Shown: one piece after another, positions 11,691 through 22,150 of the stretch | How positions within the stretch are numbered: the first letter of the stretch is position 1 | Layout: every line of letters starts with the position of its first letter | DNA from: Romanomermis culicivorax | Taxonomy: Eukaryota; Nematoda; Enoplea; Mermithida; Mermithidae | DNA: 64,000 nucleotides | Reading direction: 5' to 3' | Assembly: GCA_963922205.1 (NCBI GenBank) | Contig: CAWUHX010000007.1 | Span: 930,001 to 994,000 of the forward strand | Position numbers and translations under genes: made by a program | The notes under the pieces: model-generated | Database searches by the model: none | Told to the model about the DNA's origin: nothing | What the model saw: only the letters and a program-made list of their open reading frames with translations

Positions 11691-12180
11691 TAGGCTACTG
11701 GTTCAATTGAAACTGCAAAAAACTCTGGCACTGTAATGCATTATGCTGCAAAAAATTATTTTTTTGAAGCCGTAGGTGTTATATAACAAAATTGAGGAAT
11801 TTCGCAGTTCCCCGGTTTTTGGACCACCATATAATTGAATTGAAGCGATATTTTAAAAAAATGAAAAATCGCGTTTGAGATTGCACCCCCATGATGCTTA
11901 GGCCGAAGTACGGAACTTGGATATGGCACACGCAATGTGGGATATGGTGGGAATGAAGGCCCAGTGCGTTTTTGCATGTTTTTGGGGCCCCACCGAGCAC
12001 CACTTGCAGATAGAGGCGAAATGACAAAAGGCACCCCATAGTTTTCCCATATGCCTGAAATTATGAAAAAACCCGAATGTTCTAGCTCTTACCGTTTTGG
12101 CTCTAGGTGGGGGGACATGAAATTTGTGGGCCAAGTATTATAAATTGACGCTATTGCGCCACCTATAATAGTCATGATAT

Positions 12181-13602
12181 GGGAACAGCGACAAAAAATA
12201 TTTTGATTTTCCGACAACAACATCGTTTCAGTTTTCCCTTGAATCTAATCAAGTTCTAAGAAGGTGTAGCATTAACGCACGTGTCAAGCTTTTTCTCTCT
12301 TTGAAAGATTATGCTCATACAAGCAAAAAAATTCCAAACAAAACTTGTGCACTGTTTGAAGTAAGCCGTGGTTGGCATAGTGGTTTTTCTGTGTATTAAA
12401 ACGCCGGTTTTGTTTGTCTGAGTTCTAAAAAATGCTGTTCATATCTGTCGGGAGTTCTGCACAGGATACACAACAAAATGTTATAAGAATTGCATTTAGT
12501 AAAATTAATACTGAATTGAGCAGCAAGTACTGCTTTTCCTTACTTCATTAGCACCATGACCAAGCTAAGGGCATTTGACTTTGGTCATGGGAAGATGCTA
12601 GAAATTCTCTGTAGTTATAAGAAAAACAGATACATATTTGGTCATTGAAAAAAGCCAAATCCTTAGAATTCTATAAATTAAACAACGCTTTGTTAAAATG
12701 AAACTTTATGACCATGTAGAAAATTTCTCGATCTTGGATTTTGTTGATTTAAATGTCCATCAATCACCAAAAATTACACTTCAAAAGGATCTATTTCTTG
12801 GGAATGTGTGCGCTGAATTTCTGATATAATGACTGGCGTCAATTAAATTACGCAAAACTTGGCAACTTCCAAAAGGTTGTGGAACAGAACATATTGTATA
12901 CTCCACAATAATGAAGTTGGCTCTGTATTTAAAAACATTTTCAGAAAGCTTATAGAATGACATTTTCTGCTAAGAAACTTGAAAATTTGTTAAATGTGCT
13001 TGGGATGTGTTTTCTCTAAATTCGTTTCAGCATGGTTAACACATACTCAGGTTGGCCTGGTCAAGACAAACTAATCGTCACATTATTTTAATGTAAACTA
13101 CGGCACGGGAGCACTTTTTTCTCCAAAATAGCATTCATACTTTGGGGCTGTAATAGCCACGTTCACGATGCGATCGGATTGATTGCAGCAGCTGTGGCCG
13201 TGGTGAACCATGGATCGTGAAGTATAAATGCAGCTGCAACGCTCTGATGTACGTCCAGATTTGAAATCTGACAGCAAAGTTTGAATGATTATTAATTTGT
13301 GGATGAAATCAGAGTACTGTTTTGAATACTTCATGCTGTGATGATTATTATTTTCTATTCTTCAAAACGAAAATAACATACTTATTTGTTAATCTCAAAC
13401 TGCATTGGCATAGAAGCTTTTTTTTGTTTAGGTTTCCTTTACTCGTATTAATTAACAAAATTGACCAACGATTATCAAAATTGATAAATGAAATTGACAA
13501 ACAACATGTCACAAACAAAGTGGTGAAACGTGAAATGTACAACAAGAAACATTGGTGCTACAAGTAGTTGTGATCCCCTGAAACAGCGGAACCTGAAAAA
13601 CT
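12181..13602. other. no gene recognised
   Basis: AT-rich DNA with no convincing exon or repeat boundary. It ends at the TAA target site of the Harbinger element. Confidence 0.5.
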
Positions 13603-13906
13603 TAAGGGCCGAATTCCTGTACGCCGTTTAGCACTAAACGGCAGTTATCCACCGTTTAAATTGGCCGTTTAGCGGCAGTCGGTATTCCTGAAGGCCATTT
13701 AGGCTAAACGGCGTTTAAATCTGCTAAATGACCAATTTATCCGTCGTTTAAACCTGACGGGTAAAATTTTTCGGTATTCCTGAAAGACGTTTAAGCTAAA
13801 CATCGGTTAACTAAATGGCTCTTAACCACCGTTTACTAAAGGTCCATTTTCTGCATTTAGCAGTCGCAGATGCGGTCGTGTTGTGCGACTTTGGCTGTAA
13901 TTGATA

Positions 13907-16093
13907 ATGGATATTGTTGATTTAATTGATGATTTGGATGATGTTTTCGAATTTGATATCGCTGAAGATAATGTTAATATACTGCTAAATCCTATAGTTA
14001 GGCCTAGCCCATTCGAAATTTATGATTCTGTCAAATTTCGTCTGAGATATCCTTTTACAAAGGAAACAGTTCATCAACTCATTGATTCGATAAGCTACAA
14101 ACTATCCAGGAATACGAGACGTCATCAAAGCTTAAGTCCAGAGACGCAAGTAAGTTGAAAAACACGAAAAAAACTACGATATATTCATAATGTAAGGTGA
14201 TCGATCTTGGTTCTGATCTTGACGGATGAACGAGCAGCTGGGCGGATCAATGAAATCTTGTTCACTGGTTGTTTCTGGAGGAATCTGACAGTAAACAAAT
14301 CAAAATACTCATGAAGCTCGAGGAAATAAAACAAAATTCAACGCACAACGTTTTATTGATTTTCTAGCTTTTTCCATCATCAAGCACAATTTGAGATCTT
14401 ACCAGCATTTTATTCAGATTCCGAAAGTAATCAGCTTTGGCTTTCGATGCAACAATCTCTCCTCGAATCGCTCTGATTTTCAACTTATGCTCTTTGGTCA
14501 TTTACTTGAAACGCAACTCTTGTTCCTCTTTCAGTTGATTTATCTTGAACTGAAGCAGCTGATCTTTTTTGCCTTGCAAGATTTCATCAGCCACTGTGAC
14601 AGCGATATCGGCACTCAACTTGATCGAATTTTTCACATCAGCAGAGGAAATTTGTTTTTTATTTGGATCGATTGCGTTTCGTGGTTCGCTGTAGTTTTTA
14701 TCTTGGACTGAAGGCTGCAAAATATCGCTGCTGCTCGGTGATTTGATGGGTGGCGATTGTGCTAATGAATGGAATGTAAAATATTTTAACTGATAAATAT
14801 GCCTCATTTTCACATGACTATAGAAGTTTCTTCATATTAATATTTCACGATACAACAACAAAATGTCATGAATTCTTATCAATCACTAGTATCGATGGCT
14901 TGGCGGCACCAAAAGCCGCAACAAAAATTGAGAAAAATAATTTAGATGACATTCACTTTTGGCTGAAAGTCCTCGATTGTGATTTTGAACACAATAGAAT
15001 ATCATGAACATAAATTACTGATACACTGTGGATCAGAATTACTCGAGTAGTCGGCGTCGTCATCATATGGATTCGGTATTCTTTCGAATTGAGCAGGTAA
15101 CATGTCCCAAATAGCTTGAAAAATCCCCGGCAGTTGGTTCTCTGGTGGTCCTCCACCCGTCTTCTTTAAGGATATTTTGTATTTCCCAACAGCACTTTTT
15201 GCGGCCTAAAGAATTGGAATTATTTCCTTCAATTTTAGTTATTAGATGCATTGAGTGAGTAAATTATTATTCAGATTTTCTTGGCACTACGATATTTGGC
15301 GAGTGGTTGTTTTCAATGAGAAGATGCTGATCTCCATGGCCTCAGCCAATCTACAGTATCGAAGTGCATACATCATGTTTTCGAATCGATTGCTTCGTTA
15401 AAAGATAAGTGGATTCACTTTCCTACGGAAGACGAGTTTGGAGACATACAACAGTCGTTTTACCAGAAAACGGGATTCCCCGGCATCCTCGGTGCTGTAG
15501 ACTGTACTCATATACCTATTCTTAGCCCAGGTGGAGAAAATGCGGAACTATATCATAACAGAAAAGGTTTTTTTTCAGTGAATGTGCAAATCATGTGCGA
15601 CGATAAATTACGCATTAGAAATATTGTGGCTAGTTGGTCAGGAAGCACCCATGATCCGCGAATCTTCAACGAATCTCGGCTGAAAACGACTTTGGTAGAA
15701 ATTCCATCACAGTTTCATCTAATTGGCGATAGAGGTTACGCGTGTAGTCACTTCCTGTTGACACCTATCGCTTTTCTGAAAAATAATCAAGAACGAAAAT
15801 ATAATTTTGCACATTCTTCCTCAGGAATGGTTGTTGAAAGATTGAATGGAATTTTGAAAAGACGATTCCCTTGCTTAAGTACTTTGATGCGATTTTCTCC
15901 GAAAAAATGTTGCATCCTCATCGTAGCATGTGCTGTTTTGCACAATTACGCCCATAGGCACAATGATTTAGAAAAAGATGAAGATGATACGAGTACGAGT
16001 GTCATGGATGAAGAATTTGATAATGTATTTTTTGATGACGATTTACAGGGTATTGCTAAATGTCGCGCGATTGTTGCGCAGTATTTTACTTGA
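13907..16093 (+). pseudogene. Harbinger DDE transposase, one in-frame stop
   Basis: Exon 1 is 13907-14149 (81 codons, donor GTAAGT) and exon 2 is 15275-16093 after a TTATTCAG acceptor; the phase-0 junction restores the family pattern (SPETQ joined to IFLALRYLASGCFQ). The catalytic triad is visible: Asp in GAVDCTHI, Asp in LIGDRGYA, Glu in VVERLNGIL. The HTH segment LSQSTVSKC precedes it. The only obvious lesion is TGA at 15317-15319 directly after CFQ, one base from a sense codon (CGA would fit). The protein would be about 350 residues, normal for the family. The start ATG at 13907 was chosen over the upstream non-ATG open frame. Exon 2 lies inside the first intron of the opposite-strand Myb-like gene. 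Confidence 0.9.
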
Positions 16094-16391
16094 ACTTTGG
16101 TTTATTGAAAATAAAAATGAAAGTTTACAAATATTTTTTATTAATTCTTACTCTTTTCACGGTTCTCCATTTTTCCTTGAGCTGCTTGGCACTTCGTGAT
16201 TGGCAGTCTGGATTCGAGTGGAATGAAAGCTCAATTTCCCGCCAGGCGCGCTTTTTTTCTTGATTTGAGCTGTTATCAGTCTTTTTGTTTTCGATGATTT
16301 CTTTATGTACTCTGACACATTCGACGAGATATTCCATCTCCATCGGCGAAAAATTCGTATTGCGACTACGTTTTGTAACTTCTTGAGACAT
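14502..16391 (-). CDS. Harbinger Myb/SANT-like DNA-binding protein
   Basis: Three exons on the minus strand: 16391-16152 (donor GTAAGA), 15205-15019 (acceptor CTTTAG, donor GTAATT) and 14761-14502 (acceptor CATTAG). All phases agree, giving about 228 residues. The first exon holds the trihelix Myb/MADF-like domain (FSPMEMEYLVECVR; later KEKWRTVKR); the second has the TGGGPP motif common in these proteins; the third ends in a Lys/Gln-rich coiled coil. In known Harbinger systems such a partner binds the transposon ends and helps import the transposase; that role is inferred here. No stop or frameshift is seen, in contrast to the transposase. Confidence 0.85.
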
Positions 16392-16746
16392 ATTAATGCA
16401 ACGTGACAGGAAAAAAACTAACAATGGAACATTTTCGATTTTTCATGCAGAGCAGGAGAAAAAACAAACATTGAACCATTATCGATTTTTTTAAACAACA
16501 AGAAAATGTCCTTAACTGGCGTTTAGTCGAGATAAACACAGTTTAGCTAAAATGGCTGACCATCCTTCTGTCATACCGACCCCGTCTTAACTGCCAGTTA
16601 GACTAAACGGTGGATAAACCCCATTTAGCTAAATGCCGTCTAAATGGTCATTTAGCTAAACTACGTTTAGGCACTACTGTCGGATAACTAAACGGCCTAC
16701 AGGAATTCGGCCCTAAATGTTATAAATTAATAGATTGCATTACAAG

Positions 16747-16884
16747 AAGCCTGCGTGCTGTTGAAGTTTTGATATAACGAAATTTAGAAGTTTCTGAAGC
16801 CCAACAACAATGAGCCTTAACAACATCATGAGGGATGCCTGCCTCATATGCTGTACTTGCACCACTTACCAACGCAAATCGCTA
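16747..16884 (-). pseudogene. DIRS-like tyrosine recombinase, C-terminal fragment
   Basis: The minus strand reads STAYEAGIPHDVVKAHCCWA then SETSKFRYIKTS. This matches the C-terminal pattern of DIRS/tyrosine-recombinase retroelements (AGIP...IK..GRW.S....YI) with the putative catalytic Tyr in RYIK. It follows the RT remnant directly, so the RNase H/methyltransferase part and most of the recombinase are deleted. Confidence 0.6.
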
Positions 16885-17454
16885 AATCTTTGATTCTGCA
16901 ATGATGCGATCTTTTCAAGGACTTCAAGAGAAACAAGATCGATGCTAATTTATCAATAGGGACTTTGATCACAAAGTTTGACAAATCTATTTCAAAACCT
17001 AGCCATATTTGACTTCTGAGCATGGATTTCAGATACTCTTGTGTTCATTCCACGAAAACCCGACAAGTTTTAAATCTTGTCTTATCAGTAAAGAATGCTT
17101 TAGGCCTGTTTCAAAATCAGGGCAGTACACAAGGCCGTCGTCTAAATAAAGGACTACGAAAAGGCCTTCAGAATGCCATTTTTGAACTAATGGTCTCAAT
17201 AACTTGGTAGAAATATAAGGGGCCATGGAAAGACCAAACGGAAGTACATTGTAGCAGAAAAAATACACTTTTCCATTGAATTCCCAGGAAAAGCCAAGAT
17301 ATTGGCAAAAGGCTGGATGGATTTTGATGTGGTGATGGCCTTTCTTTAAGTCAAAAGTCAGAAGACAATGTGAAAATTGGAGAAATTGTTCAGCTGTGCA
17401 AAAATCTTTAAATTTGAAGCTAATGTGAATTAAAAAAGAATTAACAAAGCGCAA
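16885..17454 (-). pseudogene. DIRS-like reverse transcriptase fragment
   Basis: RT palm motifs on the minus strand: FDLKKGHHHIKIHP, LPFGLSMAP and VVLYLDDGLVYC (catalytic Asp pair). The YLDDG box and FDLK.G.HH are typical of DIRS-group RTs. The frame is open from 17454 to 17029 and then breaks into short pieces (GFSWNEHKS then stops). The N-terminal fingers are partly missing. Confidence 0.8.
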
Positions 17455-17559
17455 ATCTAATATAAGATGCTTCTTCCCATCATTTTGAAATGCAACTGAT
17501 AACGGGCTACAAACTACTGAAGGAGAGGAGAGAAGAGAAATGCAATCATTTTTATCAGT

Positions 17560-18715
17560 TCAAAAATTGATTTTTGAAAGAAATTCTTTTTCCTTAATGG
17601 CACTCCTATTGTTCGAAAATTTATTTGATTTTGGACCAGAGGCAAAAAGTAACTTATAACCGAATTTTACTATTGACTGAATAGAGTCAGAAGCAGCGAT
17701 TGACTCCCAAAAATTAATGCATTTTGATAAGGTGTCTGGGTCAAAGCCAAAATTGTCTAATGATAAGAAAAATTCGTTGAGTTGAGACTCACTTGTGACT
17801 TCTATAAGCAAACCTATCAATGAACGTTTTATATCTACATGAAATGCACTAATGGTACTATCATCACCTCGAATGGTACTATATTTGGAGCTGGTAAAAG
17901 ATCCGAACTGCAGGGGGCATCGCGCCACCCAGTGGTCGAGAGCTCCACATTTTCTGCAACCTCTGGCACCATTGTTGCTGGTATAGGTGCTGGGACGATT
18001 TGCACTGTAATTTCTGCAATATTGCCCCCAGGAAAACTTGATCCATGCCAGCTGCCAAGTGGAGGCCTCGAACTTTGGCCGACAAATCCGAAAAAACTGC
18101 TCGGTTTTGTTGATCCCGTATTCTTCTTCTGCTTTTGAACCCGACTTTCCCCCGATCAAATGCGATGTTCATCGGCCGAGTTGTCGGCTAAGTCGTCCTT
18201 ATCATATTCGTAAGCTGTGGCCCAGCCTCCGATACTTCGATCTGCAAATCTGACTAATTTTTGACGTTGCAAGAGATCTTTGATTGACGATTCAACCAAC
18301 GTCACCATATGTGATGTAGCATCTTGCTTCAATGACTTCAAAGTCGAACCTAGGCTGTCCAAGATTTGCTCGTTGAATTCAAACTGATGGCAATCCAGGT
18401 CGTTTTTCCATTTGAGTTCGGATGATCTCATGCAATAGGGCCGCAAACTTTTAATTTTTTCTGGCGTTGCTGAACGCTTTTTGGGACGTGTGGCCGAGCG
18501 AGAACAGGAAATTGATCGCGAATGACTATGTGAACATGAATGGCGACGGGAGATCCTGCTGTGCTTCTGCGATCTTTTTTGCAGCATGTCTTCCACAAGT
18601 TTTTTGACTGTGGTAGCTGAGTAACAGCTGACACTCGAGCGATTGGACGAGGTAGATTGATTCCAGTTCTGTTGAGGAAGTTTGTATTGGTTCGTGACTG
18701 TTCAGTAGAGGCCAT
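17560..18715 (-). pseudogene. DIRS-like gag with CCHC knuckle
   Basis: Two or three overlapping minus-strand frames make up a gag-like protein: a Ser/Arg-rich N-terminal part (HSCSHSHSRSISCSRS, around 18530), a middle part ending near 18156, and a C-terminal part from 18159 to 17560 with one zinc knuckle CRKCGALDHWVARC (about 17960-17920). Frame changes near 18160 and 18600 show frameshifts. The neighbouring RT and recombinase pieces support the DIRS assignment. Confidence 0.7.
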
Positions 18716-18945
18716 AAAATTTAAGAAGGATCGTAATTGAAATAAAGAGGAATATGAAATAAATTGAGAAAATTAGAGAAAATCACGTGTTCGATGCGAG
18801 TTGAGAAAACCAGAGTGAGAGAAAGGCGTGGCTTACACCTTTAGATCATAGTTGAAACGTAAGTAAAAAGCAAGTTTTAGCTTCTACGCAAGCTACAGTA
18901 AGAGAAACGCAAATAAGAACTATTAGCTGATTTTGCATCAGCGTT

Positions 18946-20584
18946 TTTTTTTTGTGCACGGACATTTGTGCCAATTGGCACAAGAGGCCAAAAAAATTTG
19001 TGCCAATGGCACAAAAATTTTTTTTTACTAGAGACATACTGAAAACTGCGGAAAAGTTTTAGGCCAAAAGTTTAATAAAAAGTTATTGTTTAACGCATTA
19101 ATTTTTTGTAAAAATCGTGCCCAACCTATTTATCAGCTAACCATGTCAGTGAGAAGAGAAAAAACTGTGCAACAAAATAGTTCACGAAATCCCAAAAAGA
19201 AATGGAATGCTGAGACAATTTAAATAGCTCTAGAATTGTTCAGGAAGTTCAAATTGATTCAATTTTCGACTACGAACGAATATCTATGTTATGTACACCG
19301 TTTTTTTTTTCCTCGAAGATTTTTTCCACATGAGAACCGGACCCAATATTTTTTTCCTCATTTTGCAAAAATTTTCCACATTTTTAAAAACGCTTATAAT
19401 GTGGCTACGGATGCTTTTTTATGCATTTTAGGAGCATACCCATGCATTTTGTTGTATTTGGAGTCAGAAACCTGCAAAAATGGTTATGTATATTTAACAA
19501 CCGTGTAAAGACTAGAGAAAATAAAGTCGAAAATCGTGTCGATTTTCGATCGACACATTGTGCCATTATCAACGATATCAATTTTTCTATTTGAAACAAT
19601 CAAACACAAAAAGTAACAATTTCAGTTTTAAATCCGAATCTGACTGAATGAAGAGAGAATATTCAGAATTTCTTTTCACTGATCAGTCTTGACAGCCTAT
19701 AAAGTTTGCTGCAACGATACTAATACACTGTTCAAAGAGGAATCGTTCGCGTTCGGGTCAAATATACGGATAGGAAATAATATATTCATTGATTCGGCGC
19801 GAAGCGCAGAAAAATTTTTGCATTTTCAGCCCCTAAAACGTCTAGAAATCAAGAAAATTTAATGTTTGACCAGCCAAAATTTTTGTGCCAATTGGCACAA
19901 ATTTTTTGGCTGGTCAAACATTAAATTTCCTTGATTTTTAGACCTTTTAGGGGCTGAAAATGCAAAAATTTTTGGGCGCTACGCGCCGAATCAATGAATA
20001 TAATATTTCCTATTCGTATATTTGACCCGAACGCGAACGATTTCTCTTTGAACAGTGTATTAGTATCGTTGCAGCAAACTTTATAGGCTGTCAAGACTGA
20101 TGATGAGTGAAAAGAAATTCTGAATACTCTCTCTTCATTCAGTCAGATTCAGATTTGAAACTGAAATTGTTACTTTTTGTGTTTGATTGATTCAAATAGA
20201 AAAATCGATATCGTTGTTTGATTGATTCAAATAGAAAAATCGATATCACAATGTTTGGATCGAAAATTGACACTATTTTCGACTTTATTTTCTCTATTCT
20301 TTACATGGTTGTTAAATATACATAACATAGATATTCGTTGGTAGTCGAAAATTGAATCAATTTGAACCTCATGAACAATTCTAGAGCTATTTAAATTGTC
20401 TCAGCATTCCATTTCTCTTTGGGATTTCGTGAACTATTTTGTTGCACAGTTTTTTCTCTTCTCACTGACATGGTTAGCTGAAAAATAGGTTGGGCACGAT
20501 TTTTACAAAAAATTAATGCGTTAAACAATAACTTTTTATCAAACTTTTGGCCTAAAATTTTCTGCAGTTTTCAGTATGTCTCTA
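18946..20584. mobile_element. palindromic head-to-head dimer of hAT-type element
   Basis: Two arms of roughly 0.7 kb are inverted copies around an axis at 19891/19892, within GTGCCAATTGGCAC. The left outer end begins CAGCGTTTTTTTTTTGTGCA (18946), the terminus of the hAT-type family seen whole at 26221-27020 and 53047-53852. The right arm stops at 20584 where a LINE tail begins. The left arm carries an extra 187-bp insert (19296-19482); the right arm has a ~34-bp tandem duplication (about 20180-20250). The centre corresponds to the subterminal palindrome of the family, so two copies are joined end to end with the outermost bases lost. Confidence 0.85.
19296..19482. mobile_element. 187-bp insert with 8-bp TSD in palindrome arm
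   Basis: Present in the left arm only. Flanked by GTTATGTA on both sides (19288-19295 and 19483-19490), an 8-bp duplication. The ends are CACCGTTTTTTT and GCAAAAATG. No coding sequence; probably a hAT-type MITE. Confidence 0.7.
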
Positions 20585-21246
20585 GAAGAAAGAAAGAAGA
20601 AAGAAAGAAATTTATTAAATGCGAATAAATACACGAGTAAATGCAACACAGAAAAGCTCATGGACGTGACAAAAGCACGTGCGAATTGAGCTTTAAAAAA
20701 CGACTCAATTTAGACCGAAAACAGGGCATGTTGTTTGAATGAATGATATCATTGGGTAGGGAATTCCAAACATCAATATTTCGCGAGCAAAAATCATGTT
20801 TTAAAGCGTTAGAGTTATATTTCGATTTATACAATTTAAATAAGTTAGACGCGCGATAATTGAATGGACTCAAAGTGAAAAATAAGTCTGGTGCATACCT
20901 GAACTTGGGGGGGGGTTGGGGGGAACCCCCCAACTTGGCCAACCCAGTACCCAAAATGATTTTCCCCCCTCAACCCCTCCCAGTTGGGAAAAAATTAAAA
21001 AAATTTGCCAAAAAGTGTATGTTTTTTGGCCTTTTTTGGGAAAAATTTCGACTTTTTCCTACCCCCCCCCCCAAAATTTCGGATTTACCCCCCCCCCCTC
21101 CAACTGGTCGGAGGTCTTACAGGTATGGTCTGGTGGAATAACTTTAAATTTCAAAATTAAGAACATGTAAGATAGGTCGATACACGTACGTCTAAACTCA
21201 AGGTCATCAAGGCCAGATTTGTTGAGGCGCTCCTTATAGCTTAAAT
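20585..21246 (-). pseudogene. LINE 3' fragment (RT C-terminus and tail)
   Basis: On the minus strand the reading SYKERLNKSGLDDLEFRR, then (after removal of the 20894-21127 insert) LFFTLSPFNYRASNLFKL and VWNSLPNDIIHS, ends at a stop near 20658. This is the C-terminal end of a CR1/jockey-type LINE ORF2. The 3' tail is a TTTC-rich microsatellite (20585-20615). The 5' truncated edge carries an 18-bp perfect inverted repeat (21227-21244 with 21251-21268). Confidence 0.8.
20894..21127. mobile_element. G/C-tract MITE with TSD GTCTGGTG
   Basis: 234 bp, ends CATACCTGAACTTGGGG and CTTACAGGTATG. The 8-bp duplication GTCTGGTG (20886-20893, 21128-21135) is perfect. Internal poly-C and poly-G tracts flank a core reading TGTATGTTTTTTGGCC. 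Removing the insert and one TSD restores the LINE reading frame. Confidence 0.95.
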
Positions 21247-21250
21247 CTTT

Positions 21251-21422
21251 TTAAGCTATAAGGAGCGCGCGTTTTTTGTGCCAATAGCACAAAAATGGCA
21301 CAACAAAATGGCACAACAAAAAAAAAAATTTGGCACAACAAAAAAAAATTTGTGCCATTGGCACAAATTTTTTTGGTCTCTTGTACCAATTGGCACAAAT
21401 GTCCGTGCACAAAAAAAACGCT
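21251..21422. mobile_element. short hAT-type terminal fragment
   Basis: Contains several GGCACAAC repeats and the family end CCAATTGGCACAAATGTCCG followed by a GTGCAC A-tract and CGCTG (ending 21422), matching 53800-53852. Most of the body is missing; no matching TSD was found. Confidence 0.55.
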
Positions 21423-21906
21423 GCTCCGCACACTGTTTTTTTTTCCACGAACTTCTTTCCACAAATGTGGAAAGAGAGGTCAAATTTTTTTTCACATTTT
21501 CACATTTTTTTGGTCTTAAAATCCTCGTTTTTCGCTTGAAAATGCTCAAAAACTCTTTATTTGAGTGTTTTTGAGCTTTTTAAAGCATTCTGATAATCAT
21601 TCTGTCTGATAGATCATATATCTCAAAAATTAGATTTAAGTTTTGTGTTCATAGATCGTAATTTCTAGAAATTTATCATTCGAAAAATTTTAAAACCACG
21701 AATTTGTTCGTAACCTTTCATAAATTTAGCCGAAAAGCAATGAGTCAGAAGTGTTGAAATTTTCCGAAAATTCTTCCATGAAGCTTTTGAATTGAATTTA
21801 CGTTAAGAAAAGAACAAACGCTTCAAAAAGTTGAGAAAGTTGACGTGTTGATCTTTCTCTAAAAAATCTATGGAGGAAAAAATGCAGATCTTCATTAAAT
21901 ATAGAG

Positions 21907-22109
21907 CATACCTGTAAGACCTCCGACCAGTGGGGAGGGGGGTAAATCCGGAATTTGGGGGGTGGGGTCGAAAAAAGTCGAAATTTTTCCCAAAAAAGGC
22001 CAAAAAACATACACTTTTTTGCAAATTTTTTCCAAACTGGGGGGGGGGTGGGTATATGGTTGGCCAAGTTGGGGGGGGGGTCCCCCAACCCCACCCAAGT
22101 ACAGGTATG
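21907..22109. mobile_element. G/C-tract MITE, inverted, TSD ATATAGAG
   Basis: 203 bp, beginning CATACCTGTAAGACCTCCGA and ending AAGTACAGGTATG. Flanked by ATATAGAG at 21899-21906 and 22110-22117. Same family as 20894-21127 in opposite orientation. Confidence 0.95.
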
Positions 22110-22150
22110 ATATAGAGCATACCTGGACAATAGGTTCAACCGGACGCAAC

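Larger units (their letters stand above)
9359..12180. repeat. composite dispersed repeat, long copy
   Basis: Three parts in order: a ~330-bp left module (9359-9700), a tandem satellite (about 9710-11690) and a ~430-bp right module (11740-12170). The same three modules recur in the same order and orientation at 29075-30450, with far fewer satellite units. The right module includes the shared sentence GCACCACTTGCAGATAGAGG. Termini and coding capacity were not found, so the transposon class is unknown. One possibility is a non-autonomous element with an internal array. Confidence 0.75.
13606..16713. mobile_element. PIF/Harbinger DNA transposon, 3108 bp, complete
   Basis: Terminal inverted repeats GGGCCGAATTCCTGTA (13606) and TACAGGAATTCGGCCC (ending 16713) are flanked by TAA on both sides (13603-13605, 16714-16716), the 3-bp duplication typical of the superfamily. 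The element carries both usual proteins, a DDE transposase and a Myb/SANT-like protein. Subterminal regions (13620-13860, 16510-16700) are packed with variants of CCGTTTAG/CTAAACGG, probable transposase or Myb-protein binding sites. Perfect 16-bp ends and a single stop in the transposase point to recent activity. Confidence 0.95.
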
